From Methylobacillus rhizosphaerae (GTDB lineage: Bacteria; Pseudomonadota; Gammaproteobacteria; Burkholderiales; Methylophilaceae), in contig NZ_FZOA01000001.1 of NCBI RefSeq assembly GCF_900187985.1, forward strand, positions 248,001 through 312,000: a stretch of DNA of 64,000 bases, read 5' to 3'. Below, in pieces: positions 55,981-64,000 of the stretch. Both the position numbers and the translations under genes were made by a program. Below the pieces are notes generated by a model. That model searched no databases, had not been told where the DNA came from, and worked only from the letters and a program-made list of their open reading frames with translations. Each line of letters opens with the position of its first letter. Within the stretch, counting starts at the first letter, position 1.

Positions 55981-55992
55981 CTCTCGCGAGAG
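55981..55992 (+). promoter_or_regulatory. Palindrome over the lpxC ribosome binding site
   Basis: CTCTCGCGAGAG is a perfect 12-base palindrome that includes part of the GAGAGGGA binding site. As RNA it could form a small hairpin that hides the site. Regulation is inference. Confidence 0.35.
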
Positions 55993-56000
55993 GGACGACA

Positions 56001-56930
56001 GTGCTTAAACAAAGAACACTGAAAAAGCCGATTAGCGCTACTGGTGTGGGCTTGCATTCGGGTGATAAGGTTACCCTGACCTTGCGCCCAGCGCAGCCGG
56101 ATACCGGGATTGTTTTCCGCAGGATTGATCTGCCCGATACTGCGGAGTTTCGGGTTCAACCTCATCTTGTTACCGACACCAAATTGTGTTCCGCGCTGGA
56201 ATGCAATGGTGCGCGTGTTGCCACAATTGAGCATTTGATGTCTGCACTGGCTGGACTGGGCATAGATAACGTCCATGTCGAGCTCAATGCTGGTGAAGTA
56301 CCTATTATGGACGGTAGCGCCGGACCTTTTGTTTTCCTTCTGCAACAGGCTGGCGTTGTCGAACAACCTGCGATGAAGAAATTCATTCGCATCAAGAAAA
56401 CGGTTGAGTACCACGAAGGCGATAAATGGGTGAGATTTGACCCTTATTTTGGCTTCAGGCTCGACTTTACCATTGATTTTGACCATCCTGCCGTTGAGCA
56501 TACTGGGCAGCAGATCAGTATTGATTTCGCGGATAACTCCTATATCAAGGAAATCAGCCGTGCCCGCACTTTCGGCTTCATGCATGAGGTCGAGGCATTG
56601 CGATCCATGGGACTGGCGCGTGGCGGTAGTCTGGATAATGCCATTGTGCTGGATGAATATCGTGTGTTGAACAGCGACGGTTTGCGCTATGACGATGAGT
56701 TCGTCAAACACAAGATGCTGGATGCCATTGGCGACTTATATGTGCTGGGGCACCCTCTGATTGCTGCGTTCAGTGCCTACAAGGCTGGACACTACATGAA
56801 TAACCAGTTGCTGCGAACATTGTTGGCTGACAGTGATGCGTGGGAGTACGCGACTTTTGATAAGTTCGAAGAGGCGCCTGGAGCGTTCCAGACACCTATC
56901 GGCCTTCCTCCCGCATTACAGTATGTGTAG
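56001..56930 (+). CDS. lpxC: UDP-3-O-acyl-GlcNAc deacetylase LpxC
   Basis: 309-residue zinc enzyme, the committed step of lipid A synthesis. Zinc ligands lie in EHLMSAL and [12 protein letters not shown], the catalytic His in [11 protein letters not shown] at 56001 is chosen since [20 protein letters not shown] is the family N terminus and GAGAGGGA lies 5-6 bases ahead; ATGs at 55971-55974 are upstream of that site. Confidence 0.96.
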   Translation: MLKQRTLKKPISATGVGLHSGDKVTLTLRPAQPDTGIVFRRIDLPDTAEFRVQPHLVTDTKLCSALECNGARVATIEHLMSALAGLGIDNVHVELNAGEVPIMDGSAGPFVFLLQQAGVVEQPAMKKFIRIKKTVEYHEGDKWVRFDPYFGFRLDFTIDFDHPAVEHTGQQISIDFADNSYIKEISRARTFGFMHEVEALRSMGLARGGSLDNAIVLDEYRVLNSDGLRYDDEFVKHKMLDAIGDLYVLGHPLIAAFSAYKAGHYMNNQLLRTLLADSDAWEYATFDKFEEAPGAFQTPIGLPPALQYV

Positions 56931-56939
56931 TTGCCATAC

Positions 56940-57122
56940 ATGGTGATATTGCGTGTTCTTCTGGTTCTGTGGCTGATTTCACTAGCCGTGTCTTTCGGCG
57001 TTTATCTTGTTTCGGGAGATAAGCGCTATCTCAAGTTCACCTGGCAACTTATCAAGTTCACTGTGGTTGCTCTGGCCGTGATCGCGCTGGTCATTGCCAT
57101 GGGCCGTATCATTCTTTTCTAG
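56940..57122 (+). CDS. Small hydrophobic membrane protein
   Basis: 60 residues with two predicted transmembrane helices (about 2-22 and 38-58), joined by a short basic loop (SGDKRYLKFTWQ). It lies 9 bases after lpxC. I do not recognise a named family. The pattern is that of a real small gene, but no ribosome binding site is obvious, and it may be translated by coupling to lpxC. Confidence 0.65.
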   Translation: MVILRVLLVLWLISLAVSFGVYLVSGDKRYLKFTWQLIKFTVVALAVIALVIAMGRIILF

Positions 57123-57181
57123 GTTGCTTGATTGCCGCCGCTATCTTGCGATGGCTATGCTATGCTTGATCAAGCTTTATC

Positions 57182-59209
57182 ATGGTTCGGGTACAACAAA
57201 TGTGGTCAGCAAAAAAAAACACTGATCTGGTAGCTAAACGGGGAAAACCAGGCGCAATTAGCAATCGTCATCTCAGTCGGGCTGTTGTGGGCTGGCTGTT
57301 GGCTGGGGTCATGATATACGGGCATTCCGCCCATGCAGATAACGCAGATGAATTGTTCCTGAGCGCTCGCGCCGCTTATAACGAGCGTAATAGCGCGGCA
57401 CTGGATGCTGCAGCGCAAAGTCTGCAATCCCAACACTATATTCTGGCGCCATACACGGAGTACTGGCGATTGTTGCTGGTGCTGAACCAGGCGGATAAAG
57501 AGACTGTACAGGGCTTCCTGGCTCAATATGATGCTTTCCCTTTTGCAGACAGGGCGCGTGGTGAATGGCTGAAAGCCTTGGCGCGTCGACAGGAATGGAA
57601 AACCTTCTTCGAGGAATATCCCAAATTCAAGCGTGATGATGTGGCGGTCAGCTGCTATGCCGCAGATGGCGGTATTCAACAAGGACAGGAAGCCGCAGTG
57701 CTGGATGGCAAGGCATTGTGGATGACAGGAACTGAGCTACCCGCAAACTGTGAAGCAGTTTTTGATCGCTTGCAGCAAGGTGGGGTGCTGCGGGCAGAAG
57801 ATATCTGGGCTCGTGTCAGGTTATTGTTGCAGGGGTCACGTATCACCGTGTCCAAAGGGGTATTGCAACGCCTGCCGGGTGTGGACAAGGCCAACCTCAA
57901 ATTGCTTGACCGCGTCTACCAGAATCCGCAGCAAGTGCTGGAAAAGCGTCAGATTAGTTTTGTGAGCAGGTTGGGAAAAGAGCTGAACCTATATGCCCTG
58001 GAACGTTTGAGTCGAAGTCAGCCTGCACTGGCATTGGATTTATGGGAAAAATTGCATGGCAACTTTGATGCCGCGGACCGGAATTATCTATGGGGGCGTT
58101 TTGCCCTGCATGCGGCGCGCAAGCATGACCCTGCGGCATTGACGTATTTCCAGCGGGCGGGCAATACACCACTGGATAAGGATCAACAGGAATGGAAGGC
58201 ACGGGCCGCCATGCGTATCGGCGACTGGAAGGCACTCGAATCCATCATTGCCGCCATGCCTGAAACCCAGCAGAGTGAACAGGTCTGGCAGTACTGGAAA
58301 GCCCGGGCATTCAAGGCACAACAGCAAGTGGCTGCTGCGAATGCAATCCTGGTGACCTTATCCAAAAATAACACCTATTACGGCATATTGGCGGAGGAGG
58401 AGCTTGGCGATGTCGTCACCGCCCTGCCAGCTGCTTACAAACCAGATGCTGAAGAAATACGCGTAGCCTTGAATAACCCGGGAATACAGCGGGGCCTGGC
58501 TTTGCGCAGGCTGGATATGAAATGGGAGGCGCGCGAAGAATGGCGCCTGGCCAGCCGTGATTTTGATGACAAGCAACTACTGGCCGCGGCAGAAGTGGCA
58601 TTCCGTGAGGGCTGGTATGATGTGGCCATTAATACAGCAGATCGTACCCAGGCTCTGCATGATTTTGCTCTGCGCTATCCCACTCCGTACCGCGATATGA
58701 TGCATGGATATGCGGCGGATAATGCATTGGATGAAGCCTGGGTATATGGCCTGATCCGGCAGGAGAGTCGTTTCGTCAGTTGGGCCAAATCCGTGGCAGG
58801 GGCTTCGGGATTGATGCAGATCATGCCAGATACTGCCAAATGGATTGCCAAGCGGATGGGGATGGGGGATTTCAAGCCTGCCATGATCAATCAGCTGGAT
58901 ACCAATCTCAAATTTGGCACGCATTACCTGCGCTATACCATGGATATGATGAACGAGCAGCCGCTGATGGCGACGGCAGCCTACAATGCCGGGCCAGGGC
59001 GTCCCAAGCGCTGGGCCTCTGACAAGCCATTGGAAGGTGCCGTATATGCCGAGACGATTCCATTCAGCGAGACGCGTGATTATGTGAAGAAGGTACTGGG
59101 GAATTCAATTTATTATTCCCAGCAACTGGGCTCCAAGCCGCAAACATTGAAGCAACGCCTAGGGGTAGTCCCGGGCATAGGTGCTCCAGTCAATCCAGAA
59201 CGAGATTAA
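57182..59209 (+). CDS. slt: Soluble lytic murein transglycosylase (Slt70-like)
   Basis: 675 residues: signal-anchor-like hydrophobic stretch at about 33-52 ending AHA-DN, a long superhelical domain, and a C-terminal family 1 transglycosylase domain (about 510-650) with catalytic Glu in IRQESRFVSWAKSVAGASGLMQIMP and AYNAGPGRPKRW. It cleaves glycan strands in the periplasm. The start is uncertain: ATG 57182 or 57200, neither with a clear binding site. Confidence 0.93.
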   Translation: MVRVQQMWSAKKNTDLVAKRGKPGAISNRHLSRAVVGWLLAGVMIYGHSAHADNADELFLSARAAYNERNSAALDAAAQSLQSQHYILAPYTEYWRLLLVLNQADKETVQGFLAQYDAFPFADRARGEWLKALARRQEWKTFFEEYPKFKRDDVAVSCYAADGGIQQGQEAAVLDGKALWMTGTELPANCEAVFDRLQQGGVLRAEDIWARVRLLLQGSRITVSKGVLQRLPGVDKANLKLLDRVYQNPQQVLEKRQISFVSRLGKELNLYALERLSRSQPALALDLWEKLHGNFDAADRNYLWGRFALHAARKHDPAALTYFQRAGNTPLDKDQQEWKARAAMRIGDWKALESIIAAMPETQQSEQVWQYWKARAFKAQQQVAAANAILVTLSKNNTYYGILAEEELGDVVTALPAAYKPDAEEIRVALNNPGIQRGLALRRLDMKWEAREEWRLASRDFDDKQLLAAAEVAFREGWYDVAINTADRTQALHDFALRYPTPYRDMMHGYAADNALDEAWVYGLIRQESRFVSWAKSVAGASGLMQIMPDTAKWIAKRMGMGDFKPAMINQLDTNLKFGTHYLRYTMDMMNEQPLMATAAYNAGPGRPKRWASDKPLEGAVYAETIPFSETRDYVKKVLGNSIYYSQQLGSKPQTLKQRLGVVPGIGAPVNPERD

Positions 59210-59241
59210 GCCAGTTATCTGGCATGCAGTAGAGGGAAGAC

Positions 59242-60207
59242 ATGCAACGTATCAGACAAGTATGTGTCATTGGTGGCTCCGGTTTTGTCGGTAGTGCCAT
59301 CGTGCAAAAACTCAGCACAGCGGGCTATGATGTCAAAGTGCTGACACGCAGGCGTGAAAGTAGCAAGCACCTGATTTTATTGCCGAATGTGCAGGTCGTG
59401 GAGTGCGATGTGTTTAATGATACCGCGCTGGCAGGCCAGATTCATGGACAAGATGCCGTGGTCAATTTGGTGGGTATCCTGAATGAAAGCAGACATGCAA
59501 GCTTTGAAGCATTGCATGTTGAGTTGCCGCGCCGTATTGCAGATATCTGCTGTAAACAGGGAGTGCGGAGGCTGTTGCATATGAGCGCACTCAAGGCGAG
59601 CAGCGATGCCAAGAGTGCATATCTGCGCTCCAAGGCGGCGGGAGAGCAGGCAGTGCTGGACCGTAGTAGCGAGTTGGATGTGACGATATTGCGTCCTTCG
59701 GTTATTTTTGGGCGCGGAGATCAGTTCCTGAGCTTGTTTGCCAGTGTGGTCAAAGTGTTGCCAGTAATCGCTGTTGCAAAACCTAACGCACGTTTCCAGC
59801 CGATCTGGGTGGAAGATGTGGCCCATGTATGTGTTGCTGCATTGGAAAATGTCAGCACCTATGGACGTAGCATGGAACTGGGTGGACCGCAGGTATATAC
59901 CCTACAGGCGCTCATCAGCTTCATTGCCTTCCTGCTGGGGAAAAAGCGCCGTATTATTGCCCTGAGTGACAAGCTCTCCTATTACCAGGCCTATGTGATG
60001 GAGAAGTTGCCGGTCAAGTTGATGACGCGCGACAACTTATTCAGCATGGAAGTGGACAGCGTTTGCGCCCAGCCGGTGAAAGAGTTATTTGGTGTGCCAA
60101 CCAGTGCGCTGGAGGCCATTGCTCCAGAATATATCGGTGGTGACACGCCGCGAAGTGCATATGACCGCTTCCGCAGCCTGGCTGGGCGGGCGATGGGCAA
60201 GCGCTGA
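59242..60207 (+). CDS. NAD(P)-binding epimerase-like protein (complex I NDUFA9 type)
   Basis: 321 residues, atypical extended short-chain dehydrogenase. Rossmann motif VIGGSGFVGSAIVQKL at the N terminus; no full YxxxK catalytic pair is obvious (HMSALKASSDAKSAYLRSKAAGE occupies that place). Bacterial relatives of NDUFA9 are common in betaproteobacteria next to cca. Function not established. Confidence 0.85.
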   Translation: MQRIRQVCVIGGSGFVGSAIVQKLSTAGYDVKVLTRRRESSKHLILLPNVQVVECDVFNDTALAGQIHGQDAVVNLVGILNESRHASFEALHVELPRRIADICCKQGVRRLLHMSALKASSDAKSAYLRSKAAGEQAVLDRSSELDVTILRPSVIFGRGDQFLSLFASVVKVLPVIAVAKPNARFQPIWVEDVAHVCVAALENVSTYGRSMELGGPQVYTLQALISFIAFLLGKKRRIIALSDKLSYYQAYVMEKLPVKLMTRDNLFSMEVDSVCAQPVKELFGVPTSALEAIAPEYIGGDTPRSAYDRFRSLAGRAMGKR

Positions 60208-60210
60208 GTC

Positions 60211-61431
60211 ATGCAAGTCTACCAGGTCGGTGGAGCGGTTCGTGACAAGATACTGGGGCTGCCGGTCAAGGATAGAGATTATGTCGTGGTTGGCACTACA
60301 CCAGAACAGATGGTGCAAGCCGGTTACCGCCCGGTAGGCAAGGATTTTCCCGTATTCCTGCATCCGGTCACTCATGAAGAATATGCCCTGGCGCGTACCG
60401 AGCGCAAGATCAGCAAGGGTTACAAGGGGTTTCATGTTTATGCGGACCCAGGTGTCACACTTGAGCAGGACCTTGCCCGCCGCGACCTGACTATCAATGC
60501 AATTGCCGAGAATGAACATGGTGAATTGATTGATCCCTTTGGGGGTGTGGCAGATATTCATACCAGGGTATTGCGCCATGTCAGCTCGGCCTTTAGTGAA
60601 GACCCGGTCCGCATCCTGCGTGCAGCACGATTTGCAGCCCGCTTTACTGGTTTTACCGTGGCGGATGAAACCATGAGCCTGATGCAGGAGATGGTGGAAA
60701 ATGGTGAAGTGGATGCGCTGGTGCCGGAGCGGGTCTGGCAGGAGTTGGCAAAAGGCCTGATGGAGACAAAACCCAGCCGCATGTTTGATGTGCTGCGCGC
60801 TTGTGGCGCGCTCAAACGCTTATTGCCGGAACTGGATCGCCTGTTTGGAGTACCGCAGGCCGCCAGGTACCACCCGGAAATTGATACCGGCATCCATGTG
60901 ATGATGGTGATTGATTATGCGGCAGGGCAGGGGTTTTCCCTGCCTATCCGCTTTGCAGCGTTGACGCATGATCTGGGGAAAGGCACCACTCCTGCAGAGA
61001 TGTTACCGCGCCATATCGGCCATGAAGACCGCAGTGTGGGTTTACTCAAGGAGCTTGCCACGCGCCTGCGCGTGCCGAATGATTGCAGGGAGCTGGCGCA
61101 GGTCGTCGCGAAATTTCATGGCAAAGTACACCAGGTCAGTGAAATGCGCCCTGATACGATATTACGTTTTTTACTTGATGTTGATGCTGTGCGTCAGCCG
61201 CAGCGTTTTCGGGATTTCCTTTCCGCGTGTGAGGCGGATGCGCGCGGGCGGACCTCTTTTGAGCAGCAGGAATTGCCACATTTCCAATTCCTGATTGATG
61301 TGTTGAATGTGGTGAGCCAGGTTGACGCAGGCGCCATTGCGGCAAGTCAGGAAAACCCAGCCAATATCAAGGATGCAGTATTTGCTGCGCGGGCGGAAGC
61401 GATCCGGCAGTATGTCTCTCATCCGCGTTAA
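60211..61431 (+). CDS. cca: Multifunctional CCA-adding tRNA nucleotidyltransferase
   Basis: 406 residues. It adds CCA to tRNA 3' ends. Nucleotidyltransferase motifs YQVGGAVRDKILG and DRDYVVVG, then RRDLTINAIA, and a C-terminal HD domain (ALTHDLGKGTTP) that gives phosphohydrolase activity in the long form. It starts 3 bases after the NDUFA9-like gene. Confidence 0.96.
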   Translation: MQVYQVGGAVRDKILGLPVKDRDYVVVGTTPEQMVQAGYRPVGKDFPVFLHPVTHEEYALARTERKISKGYKGFHVYADPGVTLEQDLARRDLTINAIAENEHGELIDPFGGVADIHTRVLRHVSSAFSEDPVRILRAARFAARFTGFTVADETMSLMQEMVENGEVDALVPERVWQELAKGLMETKPSRMFDVLRACGALKRLLPELDRLFGVPQAARYHPEIDTGIHVMMVIDYAAGQGFSLPIRFAALTHDLGKGTTPAEMLPRHIGHEDRSVGLLKELATRLRVPNDCRELAQVVAKFHGKVHQVSEMRPDTILRFLLDVDAVRQPQRFRDFLSACEADARGRTSFEQQELPHFQFLIDVLNVVSQVDAGAIAASQENPANIKDAVFAARAEAIRQYVSHPR

Positions 61432-61452
61432 GCCTCTGCAAGAGAGGCTTAA
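61428..61452. terminator. Hairpin between convergent cca and slmA
   Basis: TTAAGCCTCT, loop GCAAG, AGAGGCTTAA: a perfect 10-base stem that includes the cca stop codon. There is no T-run, so it is a weak or Rho-assisted terminator at best. Confidence 0.45.
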
Positions 61453-61474
61453 CGCCACTGGATGCAGCTAGCTT

Positions 61475-62053
61475 CTATTCTTCCAGACCGTATAGCAGCG
61501 TCAATTGTTGCTGCACAAATTCCATGGGTTTGCGCTTGAAGCCGCTCTTGGCAAACTGGTGCCAGCGGCCGATGACGAAACACAGCAGCAGGTTGGCCTG
61601 GGATTCTGGATCAAACTTGCGGCCGGTCTGGGTTTCGGCAATACGCAGGCTTTGCTTCAGGGTGGATTCGATACGGTCGAACAACTGGTTGACGCGGGCC
61701 TGCAGGTTCGCGTCTTCGTTCACGAGCGCATCACCGGTCAGTACACGGGTCATGCCATGGTTTTTTTCCGCAAACAGCAAGAGGATGGTCACGATGCGGC
61801 GTGCCTGACGCAGGCCTTCTTCTTCTTCTGATGTGATTTTATTGATCAGGCCGAATAGTGTGTGCTCAATGAATTCGATAAGACCATCGAACATTCTGGC
61901 CTTGCTGGGAAAGTGGCGGTACAGTGCGGCTTCACTGACTTCTAGCCTGGCGGCAAGAGAGGCTGTCGTGATTTTTTCGCGTTTGGGTGACTCCAGCATC
62001 TTGGCCAGGGTTTCCAGGATTTGTTGTTTGCGTTCACCGGGTTTTAATGCCAT
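61475..62053 (-). CDS. slmA: Nucleoid occlusion factor SlmA
   Basis: 192-residue TetR-family protein: N-terminal helix-turn-helix (ITTASLAARLEVSEAALYRHFPSKARMFDGLI) and a helical FtsZ-binding domain. In gammaproteobacteria SlmA bound to DNA blocks FtsZ assembly over the chromosome. The sequence is full length. It lies about 6 kb from ftsZ. Confidence 0.92.
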   Translation of the reverse strand: MALKPGERKQQILETLAKMLESPKREKITTASLAARLEVSEAALYRHFPSKARMFDGLIEFIEHTLFGLINKITSEEEEGLRQARRIVTILLLFAEKNHGMTRVLTGDALVNEDANLQARVNQLFDRIESTLKQSLRIAETQTGRKFDPESQANLLLCFVIGRWHQFAKSGFKRKPMEFVQQQLTLLYGLEE

Positions 62054-62094
62054 TTCTTTACCTCGTGATCAGGCGGAAAGCCAGGAGTAAGCTT

Positions 62095-62763
62095 TCAATC
62101 TGGCGCGCATTCCGCATTGTTGTATGTTTTATAAAGCCAAGTGTATGGCAATTCCAATACGCTGGAAATACGGGCATCCACATAGCTGGGGCGCTTTGGC
62201 CTGGATGAGACATGGATAGTCTTCATGCCCAGGCGTTTGGCGGTCATCAATGCCGGCAGGCTGTCTTCCAGCAGAATGCAGTTGCTGGCATTGACCTTGA
62301 GGGTTTGCAGTAAATGTTGAAAACCTCTCATGGCAGGTTTGGGGTGAAATCCCGAAGATTCCACACTGAAAACCTGATCGTACAAGTCGTCGATCGCAAG
62401 TAATTCTAACACTCTTTTTGCATAATTCATGGGCGCGTTAGTGAATACTACCTTACGTCCAGAAAGCTGTTGCAGCGTATGCCGCAATCGCTTGACAGTT
62501 CTCACCATGCGCGGAAGCTCATCCAGTGGGTGTGTCTGTTGCAGGAAATGGTGCGGGTGTACCTGGTGGTGGCGCATCAGGCCTTTGAGGGTGGCTCCGT
62601 AGAGGCGCCAGTAATGCTGCCGCAACAAGCAGGCTGCTTCTTCTTTCAAGCTGAGTTCGCTCATGATGTAGCGCGTCATGGCGATGTGCAGATGGGGAAA
62701 GATTTCCGCATCTGCATCATGCAACGTATTATCCAGATCGAAAATCCAGACCTTGCGAGACAT
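62095..62763 (-). CDS. HAD-type pyrimidine 5'-nucleotidase
   Basis: 222 residues, HAD hydrolase. Motif I FDLDNTLHDAD, motif II VFTNAP, motif III/IV LLEDSLPALMTAKRLGMKT. Resembles the SDT1-like pyrimidine 5'-nucleotidase group, which acts on UMP/CMP. It lies between argB and slmA on the same strand, with gaps of 21 and 41 bases. Confidence 0.86.
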   Translation of the reverse strand: MSRKVWIFDLDNTLHDADAEIFPHLHIAMTRYIMSELSLKEEAACLLRQHYWRLYGATLKGLMRHHQVHPHHFLQQTHPLDELPRMVRTVKRLRHTLQQLSGRKVVFTNAPMNYAKRVLELLAIDDLYDQVFSVESSGFHPKPAMRGFQHLLQTLKVNASNCILLEDSLPALMTAKRLGMKTIHVSSRPKRPSYVDARISSVLELPYTWLYKTYNNAECAPD

Positions 62764-62784
62764 AGGAAAGATGTCTGGATGTAA

Positions 62785-63708
<924 letters not shown>

Positions 63709-63843
63709 TTACCCTGATTGATATGAAAATCGTGCGTCAGCGTGACAAACTTGCTGTTAAAGCAGGGAGACGGCAGGTAGACTGCCATTATCTTTCGGCA
63801 TGATTTCTGCAATGTCGCCTTCAGGTTGCTAAAAGGATTTGGT

Positions 63844-64000
63844 ATGCCCAGTGATATAGAGATTGCCCAACAGGCAGAGTTGTTGAATATCAGGGAGGTT
63901 GCCCTCAAACTTGGGCTGCAGGAAGACTCCATCGAGCACTATGGTCGTTATAAGGCCAAGATAGATCTTGCGGCCAACCCGGAATTAAAGTCCAGGCCTG
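63844..64000 (+). CDS. fhs: Formate-tetrahydrofolate ligase, 3' end outside window
   Basis: Only the first 52 residues are in the window. They fit the N terminus of FTHFS ([25 protein letters not shown] then [11 protein letters not shown]). AAAAGGA lies 7 bases before the ATG. The enzyme makes 10-formyl-THF from formate, a C1-assimilation step in keeping with the methanol dehydrogenase genes. Confidence 0.9.
   Translation, partial: MPSDIEIAQQAELLNIREVALKLGLQEDSIEHYGRYKAKIDLAANPELKSRP

Overview
The window is about 64 kb of a betaproteobacterial chromosome, most likely from a methylotroph of the family Methylophilaceae; the genus cannot be fixed from the sequence alone. The main reasons are a lanthanide-type methanol dehydrogenase set (xoxF, xoxJ, xoxG), several quinoprotein-associated accessory genes, the start of a formate-tetrahydrofolate ligase gene at the right edge, and betaproteobacterial gene orders (trxA-rho-rpmE; lpoA/rsmI; a complete mraZ-to-lpxC division cluster). 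No prophage, transposase, CRISPR array or tRNA was seen.

Left part (1-30.4 kb), metals, quinoproteins and respiration. Two tandem paralogous TonB-dependent siderophore receptors (the first cut by the window edge) are followed by a YbiX/PiuC oxygenase. Next come proline iminopeptidase with a BrkB-like membrane protein fused to a cyclic-nucleotide domain (minus strand), then xoxF-xoxJ-xoxG and a type II NADH dehydrogenase (plus strand). After lplT, phoH and bcp comes a tonB-sensor kinase pair. It is followed by a little-studied group: an MBL-fold hydrolase, a YVTN beta-propeller, cytochrome b561, a fused SoxYZ-like carrier with a GGCGG cysteine, and a TonB-dependent receptor closely resembling E. 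coli YncD/PqqU, the PQQ importer. A molybdenum-cofactor block (moaA, mobA, mobB, moeA) with a short ModE-like regulator, and an ArnT-like glycosyltransferase, close this part.

Middle part (30.1-38.2 kb), housekeeping. rpmE (type B L31), rho, trxA, a DUF3579 gene, a BON lipoprotein, diaA, yraN and lpoA lie on the minus strand. rsmI, pyrC and the RNase P RNA gene lie on the plus strand. The start codons of lpoA and rsmI overlap head to head.

Right part (38.4-57.1 kb), the division and cell wall cluster: mraZ, rsmH, ftsL, ftsI, murE, murF, mraY, murD, ftsW, murG, murC, murB, ddl, ftsQ, ftsA, ftsZ, lpxC. Most junctions overlap by 4-11 bases, so it is probably translated as a coupled operon. Four GTGGR repeats at exact 10-base spacing sit on the predicted mraZ promoter and look like a MraZ operator. 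After lpxC come a small membrane protein, a soluble-type lytic transglycosylase, an NDUFA9-like reductase and cca; then slmA, a HAD pyrimidine 5'-nucleotidase and argB on the minus strand; then the beginning of fhs.

Functional reading: XoxF oxidises methanol in the periplasm with PQQ and a lanthanide and passes electrons to XoxG. The TonB-dependent receptors, TonB and the possible PQQ receptor serve metal and cofactor supply. The SoxYZ-like/MBL/propeller/b561 group is predicted by family to work with quinoprotein dehydrogenases, but its chemistry is unknown.
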